From positions 1 through 64,000 of the forward strand of contig NZ_LZIS01000044.1 of assembly GCF_001667015.1 (NCBI RefSeq): a stretch of DNA of 64,000 bases, given 5' to 3'. Origin of the DNA: Mycobacterium sp. E3198 (GTDB lineage: Bacteria > Actinomycetota > Actinomycetes > Mycobacteriales > Mycobacteriaceae). The position numbers and the translations under genes are program-made. Position 1 is the stretch's first letter. Each line of letters starts with the position of its first letter. The notes beneath the pieces are model-generated. The model had not been told where the DNA came from and made no database searches. It worked only from the letters and a program-made list of their open reading frames with translations. Positions 38,719 to 47,441 of the stretch are shown here, in pieces.

Positions 38719-39591
38719 ATGTCTCGTATTGTCTCCTCTGTGCTGATTGGGTTCCTGCTCGCGCTGGGTTGCTCGATTTGCTACGGCACTGCGTCGGTGC
38801 TGCAGGCCGTCGCGACACGATCGGTGGAAGCCGCAAGCAAATCGGGCGTCGACGCCGTGCTGCTGATGCGCGCCGTCCGGCAGTGGCGATATGTGGTCGG
38901 CATCGGTCTCGATGGCCTCGGGTTTCTGCTTCAGGTGTTGGCGTTGCGGTTGGTTCCGATCTATGTCGTCGCCGCGGCGCTCGCCGCCTCCATCGCGGTC
39001 ACCGGCATCGTGTCCGCGTGGGTGCTGTCGGCGCGGCTGTCACGCGCTGAGTGGACGGCCGTCGGCGTGGTCTGCGTGAGCCTGGCCGCGCTCGCCTGCG
39101 CGGCCGGACCGGGGCACTTCCGTCGCGCACCCGCCGGGCTCGGCTGGGCGCTCATCGGCGTGGTCGCCGCGATCTTCGTCGCCGGTGCCGCCGCGGGCCG
39201 GCTGAGCGATCGCGAGCGCGCGCTTGCGCTCGGGTTCGGCGCCGGAAGCGGTTTCGGTGTCGTCGAGGTCGGTGTGCGCCTGATGGACGTGATGGATCCG
39301 ACCAAGGCCGCCTTCTACACCAACCCGGCCCTGTACGCGGCGGCCGGGGGCGGTGCCGCGGGATTCCTCTTGCTTACCTCCGCCTTGCATCGCGGATCGG
39401 TGACCACGACGGTGGCCGCGATGGTCGTCGGCGAAACGATCGCCCCGGCGCTCGTGGGCGTGGTGTGGCTGGGCGACAGCGCCCGCGACGGTCTCGGCTG
39501 GTTGGTCGTCCTCGGATTCGTGGTGGCGGTGTCGGCAACCCTGGTGTTGGCCCGGTTCGGCGAAGCCCCCACGCCCGCCGAGGCCGGTTAG
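38719..39591 (+). CDS. DMT/EamA-like integral membrane protein
   Basis: 290 residues with nine or ten hydrophobic helices. The opening LIGFLLALGCSICYGTASVLQAVATRS is typical of mycobacterial DMT-superfamily proteins, and the two halves each resemble an EamA-like unit. A GTG at 38740 could be the start instead. Its transport substrate is unknown. Its stop overlaps the stop of the convergent acyl-CoA ligase (TTAG). Confidence 0.85.
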   Translation: MSRIVSSVLIGFLLALGCSICYGTASVLQAVATRSVEAASKSGVDAVLLMRAVRQWRYVVGIGLDGLGFLLQVLALRLVPIYVVAAALAASIAVTGIVSAWVLSARLSRAEWTAVGVVCVSLAALACAAGPGHFRRAPAGLGWALIGVVAAIFVAGAAAGRLSDRERALALGFGAGSGFGVVEVGVRLMDVMDPTKAAFYTNPALYAAAGGGAAGFLLLTSALHRGSVTTTVAAMVVGETIAPALVGVVWLGDSARDGLGWLVVLGFVVAVSATLVLARFGEAPTPAEAG

Positions 39592-41180
39592 GGCGCCGCG
39601 ACGGTATACGTCGTGCCGCGCGGGTGGCGCGTCCACAGGACGCCGCCCTGCGCGTCGATGCCGGCGGCGATCAACTGCCGCTTCAGGATTTTGTTGGTGG
39701 CCGTCGCCGGCAGGTCGTCATTGATGCGCACATAGCGCGGCCACGCCTTGGGCGACAGGTCGGGTTGCGAGGCGAGGAATTTCTCCAAATCCTCTGGCTG
39801 GAAGTCTGTTTCGTCGCGCAGCACGAAGGCCGCCATCAACTGATCGCCGACACGTTCGTCCGGCACCGCGTAGACGGCCACCTGGCTGACTTGCGGCAAC
39901 CGCTCCAGGATCCGCTCGATCGGCGCCGCGGCGAGGTTTTCGCCGTCGACCCGCATCCAGTCGGCCGTGCGGCCGGCCAGATAGACCCAGCCATCGGCGT
40001 CGCGGTAGGCCAGGTCGCCAGACCAGTACATGCCGTGCCGCATGCGCTGGGCCGTCGCGGACGGATCGTTGTAGTAGCCGGTGAACGGTCCCGCGCCCTG
40101 GGTGTTGACGAGTTCGCCGACCGCGTCGTAGAAGTTGGTCAGGGCGCCGTGTTCGTCGAATGTTGCGACCGCGCACTCGGTCAGGGTGCGCGGGTTGTAG
40201 ATGCTGACCCCGGGGTACGGCTTGCCGATCGACCCCGGCGGGGCGCCGTCCTCGCGGACGACGATCACCGCGAACTCGCTGGAGCCGAAGCTGTCGATGA
40301 CCCGGCACCCGAAACGCCGTGCGAATTCGTCGATGTCGCGGTCGGTGGCCTCGTTGCCGAACGCGACGCGCAGGGTGGTGTCGGCGTCGTCGGGACGTTC
40401 GGGCGTGGCGAGGATCAGCGCGAGCGGCTTGCCGACGTAGTTCAAGTAGGTGACCCGGTGGCGGCGCACGTCGTCGATGAAGCGCGACGGCGAGAACTTG
40501 GCCGGCACCATGGTCGCGCCGCTGCCGACGGCCACGGCCCACCCGGCGGCGATGCCGTTGGAGTGAAAAAGCGGCATCGACAGGTAGCAGACGTCGTCGG
40601 CGGTGACGTCGTACTGGAAGATCAGGCTGGCCCCGCACATGATCGCCATCCCGTGCGCGAACCGGACGGCCTTGGGGTCGCCGCTGGTCCCGGACGTGAA
40701 GATCATCATCAGGGTGTCGGCGGCGGTGACCTCGCGGTGGACAACGAGCGGCGGCGCCGCGGCCACCAGGTCCGTGTAGCGCCGTGAGCTGACATCGATG
40801 ACCTGAATTCCGTTGAGATCCAACCCGTCCAGCAGTGGCGAGTGCTCCCGGTCGACGAGGAGGAGCTGGCAGTCGGAGCGCCGGATATCGCCGAGCAGCC
40901 CGGCGCCACGGCGGGTGGTGTTGATGCCACACAACACGTAGCCGCCCAGCGCGGCGGCCGCCATGGCGCGCAGCATCGCCGGGGAGTTGGTGAGAAGGGC
41001 CCCGACGTGCAGCGGACGGTTGGGGTCGGCGAGGCCGATCAGCGCGGCGGCCTCGGCCTCGGCCTCGGCCAGGTGTTGCCGCCACGTCCAGGTCCGCTCG
41101 CCGTGCGCGATCGCGGCGGTGTCGTCGTTGCGGCGCCGCCGCAAGAGCTGCTGAACCGTCTCCGGTCCCGGTTGGCTCAT
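39588..41180 (-). CDS. Acyl-CoA synthetase, FadD17-like
   Basis: 530 residues from the ATG at 41180; the frame stays open upstream by chance. ANL motifs: FTSGTSGDPKAVRF, DSFGSSEFAV, YWSGDLAYRDADGW, WMRVDGENL and a C-terminal ATATNKILKRQL with the catalytic Lys. The overall order and spacing resemble M. tuberculosis FadD17, a side-chain-specific steroid-acid CoA ligase. It is the last of nine overlapping minus-strand genes. The inferred role is CoA activation of the acid released by the preceding BVMO/esterase steps. Confidence 0.9.
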   Translation of the reverse strand: MSQPGPETVQQLLRRRRNDDTAAIAHGERTWTWRQHLAEAEAEAAALIGLADPNRPLHVGALLTNSPAMLRAMAAAALGGYVLCGINTTRRGAGLLGDIRRSDCQLLLVDREHSPLLDGLDLNGIQVIDVSSRRYTDLVAAAPPLVVHREVTAADTLMMIFTSGTSGDPKAVRFAHGMAIMCGASLIFQYDVTADDVCYLSMPLFHSNGIAAGWAVAVGSGATMVPAKFSPSRFIDDVRRHRVTYLNYVGKPLALILATPERPDDADTTLRVAFGNEATDRDIDEFARRFGCRVIDSFGSSEFAVIVVREDGAPPGSIGKPYPGVSIYNPRTLTECAVATFDEHGALTNFYDAVGELVNTQGAGPFTGYYNDPSATAQRMRHGMYWSGDLAYRDADGWVYLAGRTADWMRVDGENLAAAPIERILERLPQVSQVAVYAVPDERVGDQLMAAFVLRDETDFQPEDLEKFLASQPDLSPKAWPRYVRINDDLPATATNKILKRQLIAAGIDAQGGVLWTRHPRGTTYTVAAP

Positions 41181-42781
41181 CGGGTCGTCAGGACCAATCC
41201 GGCGTAGTTCCGATCGACGACCGCTTCGCAATGCCGACGGTAGGTGCCGAATCCGCCGGCATAGGGCATGAAGATCCGTTTCTTGCCTTCGATATTGGCG
41301 CCCAGATACCAGGAGGATGCCGCTCTCGGAAACAGCGTTGCCTCGGCGGCTTTCGCGACGTGGTCGGTCCAGGCGTCGGCGGCGTCGCGGCGGGGTTCGA
41401 CCTCGTTGACGCCGAGGCGGCGCGCGGTCAGCATCAGCTCGATGACCCAGTCGACCTGGACCTCGGCGTGCAGCACCATGTTGGCGAGCACGGACGGGCT
41501 GCCGGGCCCGCTGATGGTGAACAGGTTGGGCAGGCCCGGGACCATGAGCCCGAGGAAAGTCACGGGGCCGTCGGCCCAGATGTCCCGCAGCCGGTCTCCC
41601 CTGGGACCGCCCGGGTTGATGCGGGTCAGTGCGCCGGTCAGCGCGTCGAATCCGGTCGCGAAGACCAGGACGTCGCAGGGATAGGTCGCGGCACCGGTCC
41701 GCACTCCCTCGGGGACGATCGCGTCGACGGGCTCGCGGCGCAGGTTCACCAGCCGGACGTTGTCGCGGTTGAAGGTCGCGTAATAACCGGCGTCGGTGCA
41801 GATTCGCTTCGTCCCGATCGGGTGATCGACCGGGATGAGGTCCGCGGCGACGACGGGATCGTGGACGATCTCGCGGATGCGCTCCTCCGCGAACTTGCGC
41901 GCGATGTCGTTGGCGGCCGGATCGGAATTCTGGTCGGGGAAGGTCTTGGCGAACAGCACACCCCCCTCGCGCCAGCGCCGCCACAGCGCTTCGATCCGCT
42001 CGTCGGGGTCGGTGTCGAGCGCCTTCTTGTGATAGGTGCCATGCGGCGTGCCCGCGGACGCGTAGGCCGACATCCGGCGCCGCTGGGGGTACTCCTCCCG
42101 GATCCGCACCTGTTCCTCCGCCGACCAGGGGCGGTTGGGCATCGGGATGCTGTAGTTCGCCGACCGCTGGAACACCACGAGCCGCTCGGCCTGCGCGGCC
42201 ATGACCGGAACCGCCTGAATCCCAGACGAACCCGTGCCGATCACCCCGACCCGCTTGCCGCGCAGGTCGGGATCCTCGCGGGGCCACGCCGCCGTGAAGT
42301 ACACCTCCCCGGCGAAATCGTCGACGCCGGGGATGTCCGGCCGGTTCACCGCCGACAGACAGCCCGTCGCGCACACGAGAAACCGTGCGGCGTGCGTCTC
42401 GCCGCTCCCCGAAACGTCATGGGTGTGAACCTGCCAGCCGCCCGCGTGGAATTCGGCCCCGGTCACGTCGACGCCGAACCGGTAATGCCGGCGCAGATCG
42501 AAGCGGTCGGCCACGTGGCACAGGTAGGCCAGGATCTCCGGTTGCGCGGCGAAACGTTCGCTCCACGTCCAGCTCTGCTGCAACTCTTCGTCGAAAGAGT
42601 AGGAGTAGTCGACGCTTTCGACGTCACACCGTGCGCCCGGGTACCGGTTCCAGTACCAGGTGCCGCCCACGTCGGGAGCCGCCTCGATGCCGATCACCGA
42701 CAGGCCCGCCGAGACGGCCCGGCGCACGGCGTAGAGCCCGGCGAATCCGGCGCCGATGACGATGACGTCGGTGTCGGTCAT
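41177..42781 (-). CDS. Baeyer-Villiger-type flavin monooxygenase with altered fingerprint
   Basis: 534 residues from the ATG at 42781. The FAD site is GAGFAG, followed by GGTWYWNRYPGARCD, and the NADPH site is GTGSSGIQAV, as in Baeyer-Villiger monooxygenases. The fingerprint FxGxxxHxxxWP reads FAGEVYFTAAWP, with Phe162 in the place of the usual His. Late motifs (DHPIGTKRICTD, LANMVLHAE) match the second flavin monooxygenase at 63296-64000. Likely to insert oxygen next to a ketone, giving the ester that the adjacent esterase could cleave. The overlaps on both sides are 4 bases. Confidence 0.9.
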   Translation of the reverse strand: MTDTDVIVIGAGFAGLYAVRRAVSAGLSVIGIEAAPDVGGTWYWNRYPGARCDVESVDYSYSFDEELQQSWTWSERFAAQPEILAYLCHVADRFDLRRHYRFGVDVTGAEFHAGGWQVHTHDVSGSGETHAARFLVCATGCLSAVNRPDIPGVDDFAGEVYFTAAWPREDPDLRGKRVGVIGTGSSGIQAVPVMAAQAERLVVFQRSANYSIPMPNRPWSAEEQVRIREEYPQRRRMSAYASAGTPHGTYHKKALDTDPDERIEALWRRWREGGVLFAKTFPDQNSDPAANDIARKFAEERIREIVHDPVVAADLIPVDHPIGTKRICTDAGYYATFNRDNVRLVNLRREPVDAIVPEGVRTGAATYPCDVLVFATGFDALTGALTRINPGGPRGDRLRDIWADGPVTFLGLMVPGLPNLFTISGPGSPSVLANMVLHAEVQVDWVIELMLTARRLGVNEVEPRRDAADAWTDHVAKAAEATLFPRAASSWYLGANIEGKKRIFMPYAGGFGTYRRHCEAVVDRNYAGLVLTTR

Positions 42782-43776
42782 GTCGACGCGCACCGGGCGG
42801 GATCCAGCAACTCCCGCAGGTCGCCCCACACCAGCTCGCGCGCCGAGGTGGCCGGCGGGAACGACTGAATCGTCATGAAGCCGTGGAACAAACCGGGAAA
42901 GTCGCGGTGCACGACCGGCACGCCCGCGGCGCGCAGGCGGCGCGCGTAGTCGCATCCCTCGCTGTGCAAGGGATCCAGGCCGGCCGTGACGATGATTGCG
43001 GGCGGGAGGTCCTCGAATCGATCCGCGCGGGCCGGCGCAACCAGCCAGGGCGGGTCGAAAAGCCTTTCACCGCCCAGGTATTGGCGCCAATACCATTGCA
43101 TCGCGGCCCGGGTGTTGAAGCATCCGGTGGCGTAGCGGTGGTAGCTGTCGGTGTCGAACGAGGGATCGACGGCCGGGTACAGCAACAGCTGGGCGGCGGG
43201 CCGCGCTGCGCCGCGGTCGCGGCACAGGATCGCGGTGACCGCCGCGAGGTTCCCGCCGGCGCTGTCGCCGGCGACCGCGGTCCGCGCCGCGTCGATGCCG
43301 AGGCCGTCGGCGTGTTCGATCACCCAGCGGTAGGCGGCGAAAGCGTCCAGGGCGGCCGCGGGTGCGGGATGCTCGGGGGCCAGGCGATAGCCGACGGACA
43401 CCACGACGGCTTGGTTGCCGCGGGCCAGGGCCCGGCAAAACCCGTCGTGGGAGTCGATGTCGCAGAAGACGAATCCGCCGCCGTGGTAGAACACGATGCC
43501 GGGGCGGTGCCCGAGGTCCCCGTGCGGGTGGTAGATCCGCACGGGGATGGGCCCGGCGGGGCCCGGGACGGTGTGGTCGATGGTGTTGCGGACGTCGTCG
43601 ATGTTGGCGGCGGGCACGCGGCGCGCGGCGACGGCGGCCCGCGCCTCGGGACCGGTCATTGTCTCGACGCGGGGGAAGCCGGCGTTCAACTCGCGCAGCA
43701 TCGCCTGCACAGTGTCGTCGATGGCGTCGATGCCGTGGTCCATGTGCGCCTCCGCCCGCACGGTTGCGCCGGTCAT
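42778..43776 (-). CDS. HSL-family esterase
   Basis: 332 residues. The oxyanion motif is YHGGGF, the nucleophile elbow GDSAGGN, with a later DPLHSEG (Asp) and FHGFM (His) completing the triad of hormone-sensitive-lipase-type esterases. The start at 43776 overlaps the DUF35 stop; an internal ATG (MDHG) is also possible. It overlaps the monooxygenase gene, so hydrolysis of a Baeyer-Villiger ester product is a natural role. Cytoplasmic. Confidence 0.9.
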   Translation of the reverse strand: MTGATVRAEAHMDHGIDAIDDTVQAMLRELNAGFPRVETMTGPEARAAVAARRVPAANIDDVRNTIDHTVPGPAGPIPVRIYHPHGDLGHRPGIVFYHGGGFVFCDIDSHDGFCRALARGNQAVVVSVGYRLAPEHPAPAAALDAFAAYRWVIEHADGLGIDAARTAVAGDSAGGNLAAVTAILCRDRGAARPAAQLLLYPAVDPSFDTDSYHRYATGCFNTRAAMQWYWRQYLGGERLFDPPWLVAPARADRFEDLPPAIIVTAGLDPLHSEGCDYARRLRAAGVPVVHRDFPGLFHGFMTIQSFPPATSARELVWGDLRELLDPARCAST

Positions 43777-44171
43777 TGCGGCCGGTACTTCAGCAAGGTG
43801 ATTCCGCTGTCAAGATCGTAGAACACCGGTCGCACCCGCATTCCGATTCGAATGTCGGCCGGGTCGACGTCGACCAGTTCGGTGCTGATCCGCGGCCCGG
43901 CATCCCATTGCACCACCGCGAGCAGCTGCGGCACCGCGGCCGCCCAGGGCGGGCCGGTGGGTCTGCGGGCCACGGTGTAGGTGTACAACGTTCCGGCGCC
44001 GTCGATTTCGCGCCACTGAAGGTCGTCGGCGAGCGAACCCGGGGCCAGGGTCCGGGGGTAGAAGACGTAGCGCCCCAGCGACGGCGAATACTGCACGACG
44101 ATGCGGTGCGCAGCCAGGCCGTCCCAGAAGGGCCGGGAGACGGGCGTGGGCTCGGGAACGGGATAGGTCAC
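43773..44171 (-). CDS. DUF35 OB-fold protein, probable partner of the thiolase-fold enzyme
   Basis: 132 residues with a GTG start two bases after the preceding stop. It has the DUF35/OB-fold organisation: an N-terminal helix (PFWDGLAAHRIVVQYSP), then LQWREIDGAGTLYTYT and a beta-barrel. The zinc-finger Cys residues usual in DUF35 proteins are absent in this copy (no CxxC). In M. tuberculosis the DUF35 part of ChsH2 binds Ltp2 and activates its retro-aldolase reaction. Its position directly behind the Ltp2-like gene supports the same complex here. Confidence 0.85.
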   Translation of the reverse strand: MTYPVPEPTPVSRPFWDGLAAHRIVVQYSPSLGRYVFYPRTLAPGSLADDLQWREIDGAGTLYTYTVARRPTGPPWAAAVPQLLAVVQWDAGPRISTELVDVDPADIRIGMRVRPVFYDLDSGITLLKYRPQ

Positions 44172-44173
44172 CG

Positions 44174-45376
44174 TTAATCCCCCCGCATCAGGAGTGCGAC
44201 CTGCTCGCTCATGATGCCGCCGTTGCCGGTGACGAACCCGGTGTGGCAGTCGCACACCTGCGCGGCGCCGGCTCTGCCCATGATCTGGCGCGCCGCGTCG
44301 ACCACGTGGTGCATGCCGCCGGCCATCCCGGCCTGGCCGAAGGACAATTGGCCGCCGGCGGTATTGAGTGGGAAGTCGCCGCGGTGGGTCAGGTCGTGGT
44401 CGGTAACCCACGCCATGCCCTCGCCTTTGGCGCAGAAGCCGGCGTCTTCGAGGCTCATCAACACCGTGATGGTGTAGCAGTCGTAGATCGACGCGACGTC
44501 GACGTCGGTGCGGCCCAGCCCGGCCATCGCGAACGCCCTGTCGGCGGCGCGGGCGATCGGGGTGTGCAGCAGGTCCTCGGCGTAGGTGGGGGTCTTGAAC
44601 GCGATGTGCTCACCGAAGCCCGTGATCCACACCGGGCGATGGCGGCCTCGGCGCGCGATGTCGGCGTTGGCGATCAACACGCCGGCTCCCCCGTGCACCC
44701 GCATCACCGTCTCGAGCATGTGGATGGGGTCGGCGATCATCGGGCTCGCGAGGACGTCGTCGATCGTGAGCGGCGTGCCGTGGAAGACCGCACCGGGATG
44801 CGCGCGCGCGTTGGTGCGCTGGTCGACCGCAATCTTGGCGACGGCGGCGGGATCGTAGCCGAACTCGGCGGCGTAGCGCTGGGCGATTTGGGCGTAGGGC
44901 GCGTTTTGGCCGACGTTCCCGTACGGGATCTCGAATTCGGCCTGTGGCGACCCGTAGTTGTTCGACGACGCCCCATACCAATTTGGTTCGGGCGACGGCC
45001 TTTTCGCGGACTGCGGCTGCGCCGCCGAGCCGGGGACCACCGCCAGCACCGCGTCGCAGATGCCGAGCTCGACGGCGGCCGCCGCCCGCCAGACCATTCC
45101 CGCCGAGGTCGCTCCGCCCAAGTCGACGCGCTCCCCGAAATCCAACGGCAGGCCCAGGTATTCGCACAACGTCGCGGGCGCGAACATCGCGGACTCGGCC
45201 ACGCCGTGGGTGAGCAGGCCGTTGACGCACGCCGGCTCGACACCGGCGTCCTCGATGACCAACTTCGCCAGCAGCGCGTACTGGTCGAGGGTGAACCGCG
45301 GGGGCCCGGTGGGGCGCTTTTCGGCGGGCAGCTCGGCGATGCCGACGATGGCCGCCTCGCCGCGCAGTCCCGTCAC
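44174..45376 (-). CDS. Thiolase-fold protein, Ltp2-like retro-aldolase candidate
   Basis: 400 residues with a GTG start at 45376 (TGLRGEAAIVG). The thiolase fold is indicated by DLGGATSAGMVWRAA, AGQMAGG-like GQAGMAGGMHH, and LNTAGGQLSFG. Where true thiolases have a nucleophilic Cys, this protein reads GATSAG with none; the Cys near the C-terminus (VCDCHTG) is outside the expected site. This fits the Ltp2 subgroup of SCP2-thiolase-like proteins, which act as aldolases with a DUF35 partner. It starts 4 bases inside the MaoC gene and is followed by DUF35. Confidence 0.88.
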   Translation of the reverse strand: MTGLRGEAAIVGIAELPAEKRPTGPPRFTLDQYALLAKLVIEDAGVEPACVNGLLTHGVAESAMFAPATLCEYLGLPLDFGERVDLGGATSAGMVWRAAAAVELGICDAVLAVVPGSAAQPQSAKRPSPEPNWYGASSNNYGSPQAEFEIPYGNVGQNAPYAQIAQRYAAEFGYDPAAVAKIAVDQRTNARAHPGAVFHGTPLTIDDVLASPMIADPIHMLETVMRVHGGAGVLIANADIARRGRHRPVWITGFGEHIAFKTPTYAEDLLHTPIARAADRAFAMAGLGRTDVDVASIYDCYTITVLMSLEDAGFCAKGEGMAWVTDHDLTHRGDFPLNTAGGQLSFGQAGMAGGMHHVVDAARQIMGRAGAAQVCDCHTGFVTGNGGIMSEQVALLMRGD

Positions 45377-45819
45377 GCCGGCGTCCCGCGCCGCGGCAGC
45401 TCGACCGTCGCGGTCCCGGGCATCAGCACGGTGGTGCCGCGGCGGCCGGAGATCTCGAGATCGACCAGCCCCGCGCCGCTTTCGCCGAGGCGCTTGCCGG
45501 TGACCTCCCCACCGAAGCTGAGCGGCTGGCCGGGATACGCGACAGCCCGGTTCTGCACCGAGAACGACACCAGGCGGCCGCGCCCGCCGATCCAGTCGCC
45601 GATCGCGCGGGCCAGCAGCGCCGCCTGCAGCGGGCCCTGGACCAACACGTCGTCGTAGCCCTCCACCGTGCGGGCCCACTGTTTGTCGTAGTGGATGCGG
45701 TGCCCGTTGTAGGTGGCGGCGCTGAAGAAGAAGAGCTGCGTCTCGTCGACGGTGATCCTCAGCGTCGGCATGTGGTCGCCGACGGCGATGTCGTCGTAGA
45801 ACACCTGCTGGTCGGTCAT
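45373..45819 (-). CDS. MaoC-like hotdog protein (hydratase half)
   Basis: 148 residues, single hotdog domain. YNGHRIHYDKQWA carries the Asp/His-type catalytic segment of R-specific enoyl-CoA hydratases (the HYD segment), suggesting this is the catalytic half. The gene after it is the thiolase-fold protein, with overlap. In the cholesterol system, ChsH1 and ChsH2 form a heteromeric hydratase in which only one has the complete motif. Here the DUF35 portion of ChsH2 is a separate gene. Confidence 0.88.
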   Translation of the reverse strand: MTDQQVFYDDIAVGDHMPTLRITVDETQLFFFSAATYNGHRIHYDKQWARTVEGYDDVLVQGPLQAALLARAIGDWIGGRGRLVSFSVQNRAVAYPGQPLSFGGEVTGKRLGESGAGLVDLEISGRRGTTVLMPGTATVELPRRGTPA

Positions 45820-45826
45820 CGTGCTC

Positions 45827-46327
45827 CTAGGGACGGGCGATCATCGAAGTCGATGCTTCGGCCAGCAATTCGCGGCTCTGGTTGCGGTACGCCGTGTGCC
45901 AGGTGACCAGGACGAATCGGCCCGAGCGGCCCTGCTTTTCGACGATGGACTCGATGGTGCGGATCATCTCGATCTCGTCGCGGTGGTAGGCCGGCAGGTG
46001 GAACGTGAAGCTCTCCCCACCGGCCATCCGCTTGGGGGCGCGCGGAAACGCGAGGCTGCCGGAGACCGCGCCGGAGGACCCGTCGGGCCGCAGCGCCTCG
46101 AGGTGTGTGACGCCGAGTACGGCGTATTGCAGGAACAGCGGGGGGCAGATGATGTCGCGAAACCCGTTGGCGCGGGCGTACTCCGGGTCGAACCAGAGCG
46201 GGTTGTGGTCACCGACGGCCGCCGCCCAGCGCTGCCAATCGCGCCGGTTGACCTCGCCGCCGGCCGATGCGGCGACGGTGCCCACCCGCGCCGCCGATTC
46301 GGCGTCGATCAAAGACTCATCACTCAC
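45827..46327 (-). CDS. MaoC-like N-terminal hotdog protein (structural half of hydratase)
   Basis: 166 residues with the FAS1-type N-terminal MaoC signature: WQRWAAAVGDHNPLWFD and FRDIICPPLFLQYA. The HTS-type catalytic segment is not in the usual place, so it is likely the non-catalytic partner of the MaoC protein encoded next, seven bases away. The pair corresponds to a ChsH1/ChsH2-type heteromer. It overlaps the FadE gene before it by 8 bases. Confidence 0.85.
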   Translation of the reverse strand: MSDESLIDAESAARVGTVAASAGGEVNRRDWQRWAAAVGDHNPLWFDPEYARANGFRDIICPPLFLQYAVLGVTHLEALRPDGSSGAVSGSLAFPRAPKRMAGGESFTFHLPAYHRDEIEMIRTIESIVEKQGRSGRFVLVTWHTAYRNQSRELLAEASTSMIARP

Positions 46328-47441
46328 CGGCGTTCTCCTCCAGGGTTTCTTCCAGCCATGCCGCGGCGACGTCGGCTCCGCCGCCGAGGGTCGCGCCGAG
46401 GCGCGCCCGTTCGCTCCACAGATGCAGGTCGGTCTCGGTGACGTAGCCCATCCCGCCGTGCAATTGGTGGGCGTCCTGGGTAATCAGCCTGGCCGCCGTG
46501 GCGGCGCGCATGCGTGCGATTGCCGTTTCCCTGCTCGCCAGCCGACCGCGCCCCAGCCAGAAGACCGCCGAATGCGCCGCCAATCGCGCCGCGGCCAGCG
46601 CGATGTGCATGTTGGCGATCAGGTGCTGCGCGGCCTGGAAGGACGCGATCGGGCGCCCGAACTGGTGACGCAGCTTGGTGTAATCGACGGTGCGATCCAG
46701 GACCGCCTCCCCGACGCCGACCAGGTCGGCCGACCCCAGCGTCACCGCGATGTTCGCGACGCGCCGCAGCGCCGGCCGGTCGGCGTCACCCAGCAGCGCG
46801 TCGGCCCCGGCGACCACATGGTCGAAGCGCACGGTGAACGCCCGGTGACCGCCGGCCAGGGCCAGCGGCTCCGTGGTCACCCCGGCCGCGTGCGCGTCTA
46901 CGACGAAGGCCAGCGTTCGCCCGGGGGCGGCCGCCGACACCACGATGAGGTCGGCGACGTCCGCGTCGGCGACGTAGTCGGCGGTCCCGCTGAGGCGCCA
47001 GGCGCCGCCCGAGTCGGGTTCGGCCGACAGCGCCGGCGAGACGACCGCGGCGTCACGGGCGCTCCACAGCGCCGCCGTGCCGCGAACGCTGCCGGTTGCC
47101 AGCGGCGGCAGCCAGCGGTCCTTGGCCTCCGGCGCCGCCAGCCGGTCGATCGCCAGCGCGGCCCCGACGCAGCTGTGCACGGTCGTCGGGCACAGGGCGC
47201 GGCCCGCCTCCGTGTAGAAGACGGCGAGATCCTCCAGCGCGCCGCCGGAGCCGCCGTAGCGCTCGGCGATGGCGAGCCCGAAAATGCCGGCGTCGGCCAA
47301 GGCCTTCCAGAGGGCCGGTGTGGTGCGGTCGGCGCCGGGTTCGTGCAGGCCGCGCACCAGGGCGACGGTGCTCTCCGCCGACAGCAGCGCGCGCAACATC
47401 GAGGCGAACTCGCGCCGCTCGGCGCCGGGCCTAACGTCCAT
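46320..47441 (-). CDS. Acyl-CoA dehydrogenase (FadE), second subunit
   Basis: 373 residues. Conserved acyl-CoA dehydrogenase features are GLAIAERYGGSGG near the start, KLRHQFGRPIASFQAAQH, and DAHQLHGGMGYVTETDLHLW at the C-terminus. The mid-domain FAD motif is weak (TAALWSARDAAV in place of a SEPxAGSD), as often seen in one subunit of mycobacterial alpha2beta2 dehydrogenases, where ChsE1/ChsE2 from the igr operon form a heteromer. It overlaps the first FadE gene by 11 bases, so a heteromer with it is likely. Confidence 0.9.
   Translation of the reverse strand: MDVRPGAERREFASMLRALLSAESTVALVRGLHEPGADRTTPALWKALADAGIFGLAIAERYGGSGGALEDLAVFYTEAGRALCPTTVHSCVGAALAIDRLAAPEAKDRWLPPLATGSVRGTAALWSARDAAVVSPALSAEPDSGGAWRLSGTADYVADADVADLIVVSAAAPGRTLAFVVDAHAAGVTTEPLALAGGHRAFTVRFDHVVAGADALLGDADRPALRRVANIAVTLGSADLVGVGEAVLDRTVDYTKLRHQFGRPIASFQAAQHLIANMHIALAAARLAAHSAVFWLGRGRLASRETAIARMRAATAARLITQDAHQLHGGMGYVTETDLHLWSERARLGATLGGGADVAAAWLEETLEENAGE

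Noticed and set aside
41181..42374. Upstream extension of the FadD17-like frame to 42374
   Set aside because: It overlaps the flavin monooxygenase gene in another frame and lacks homology.
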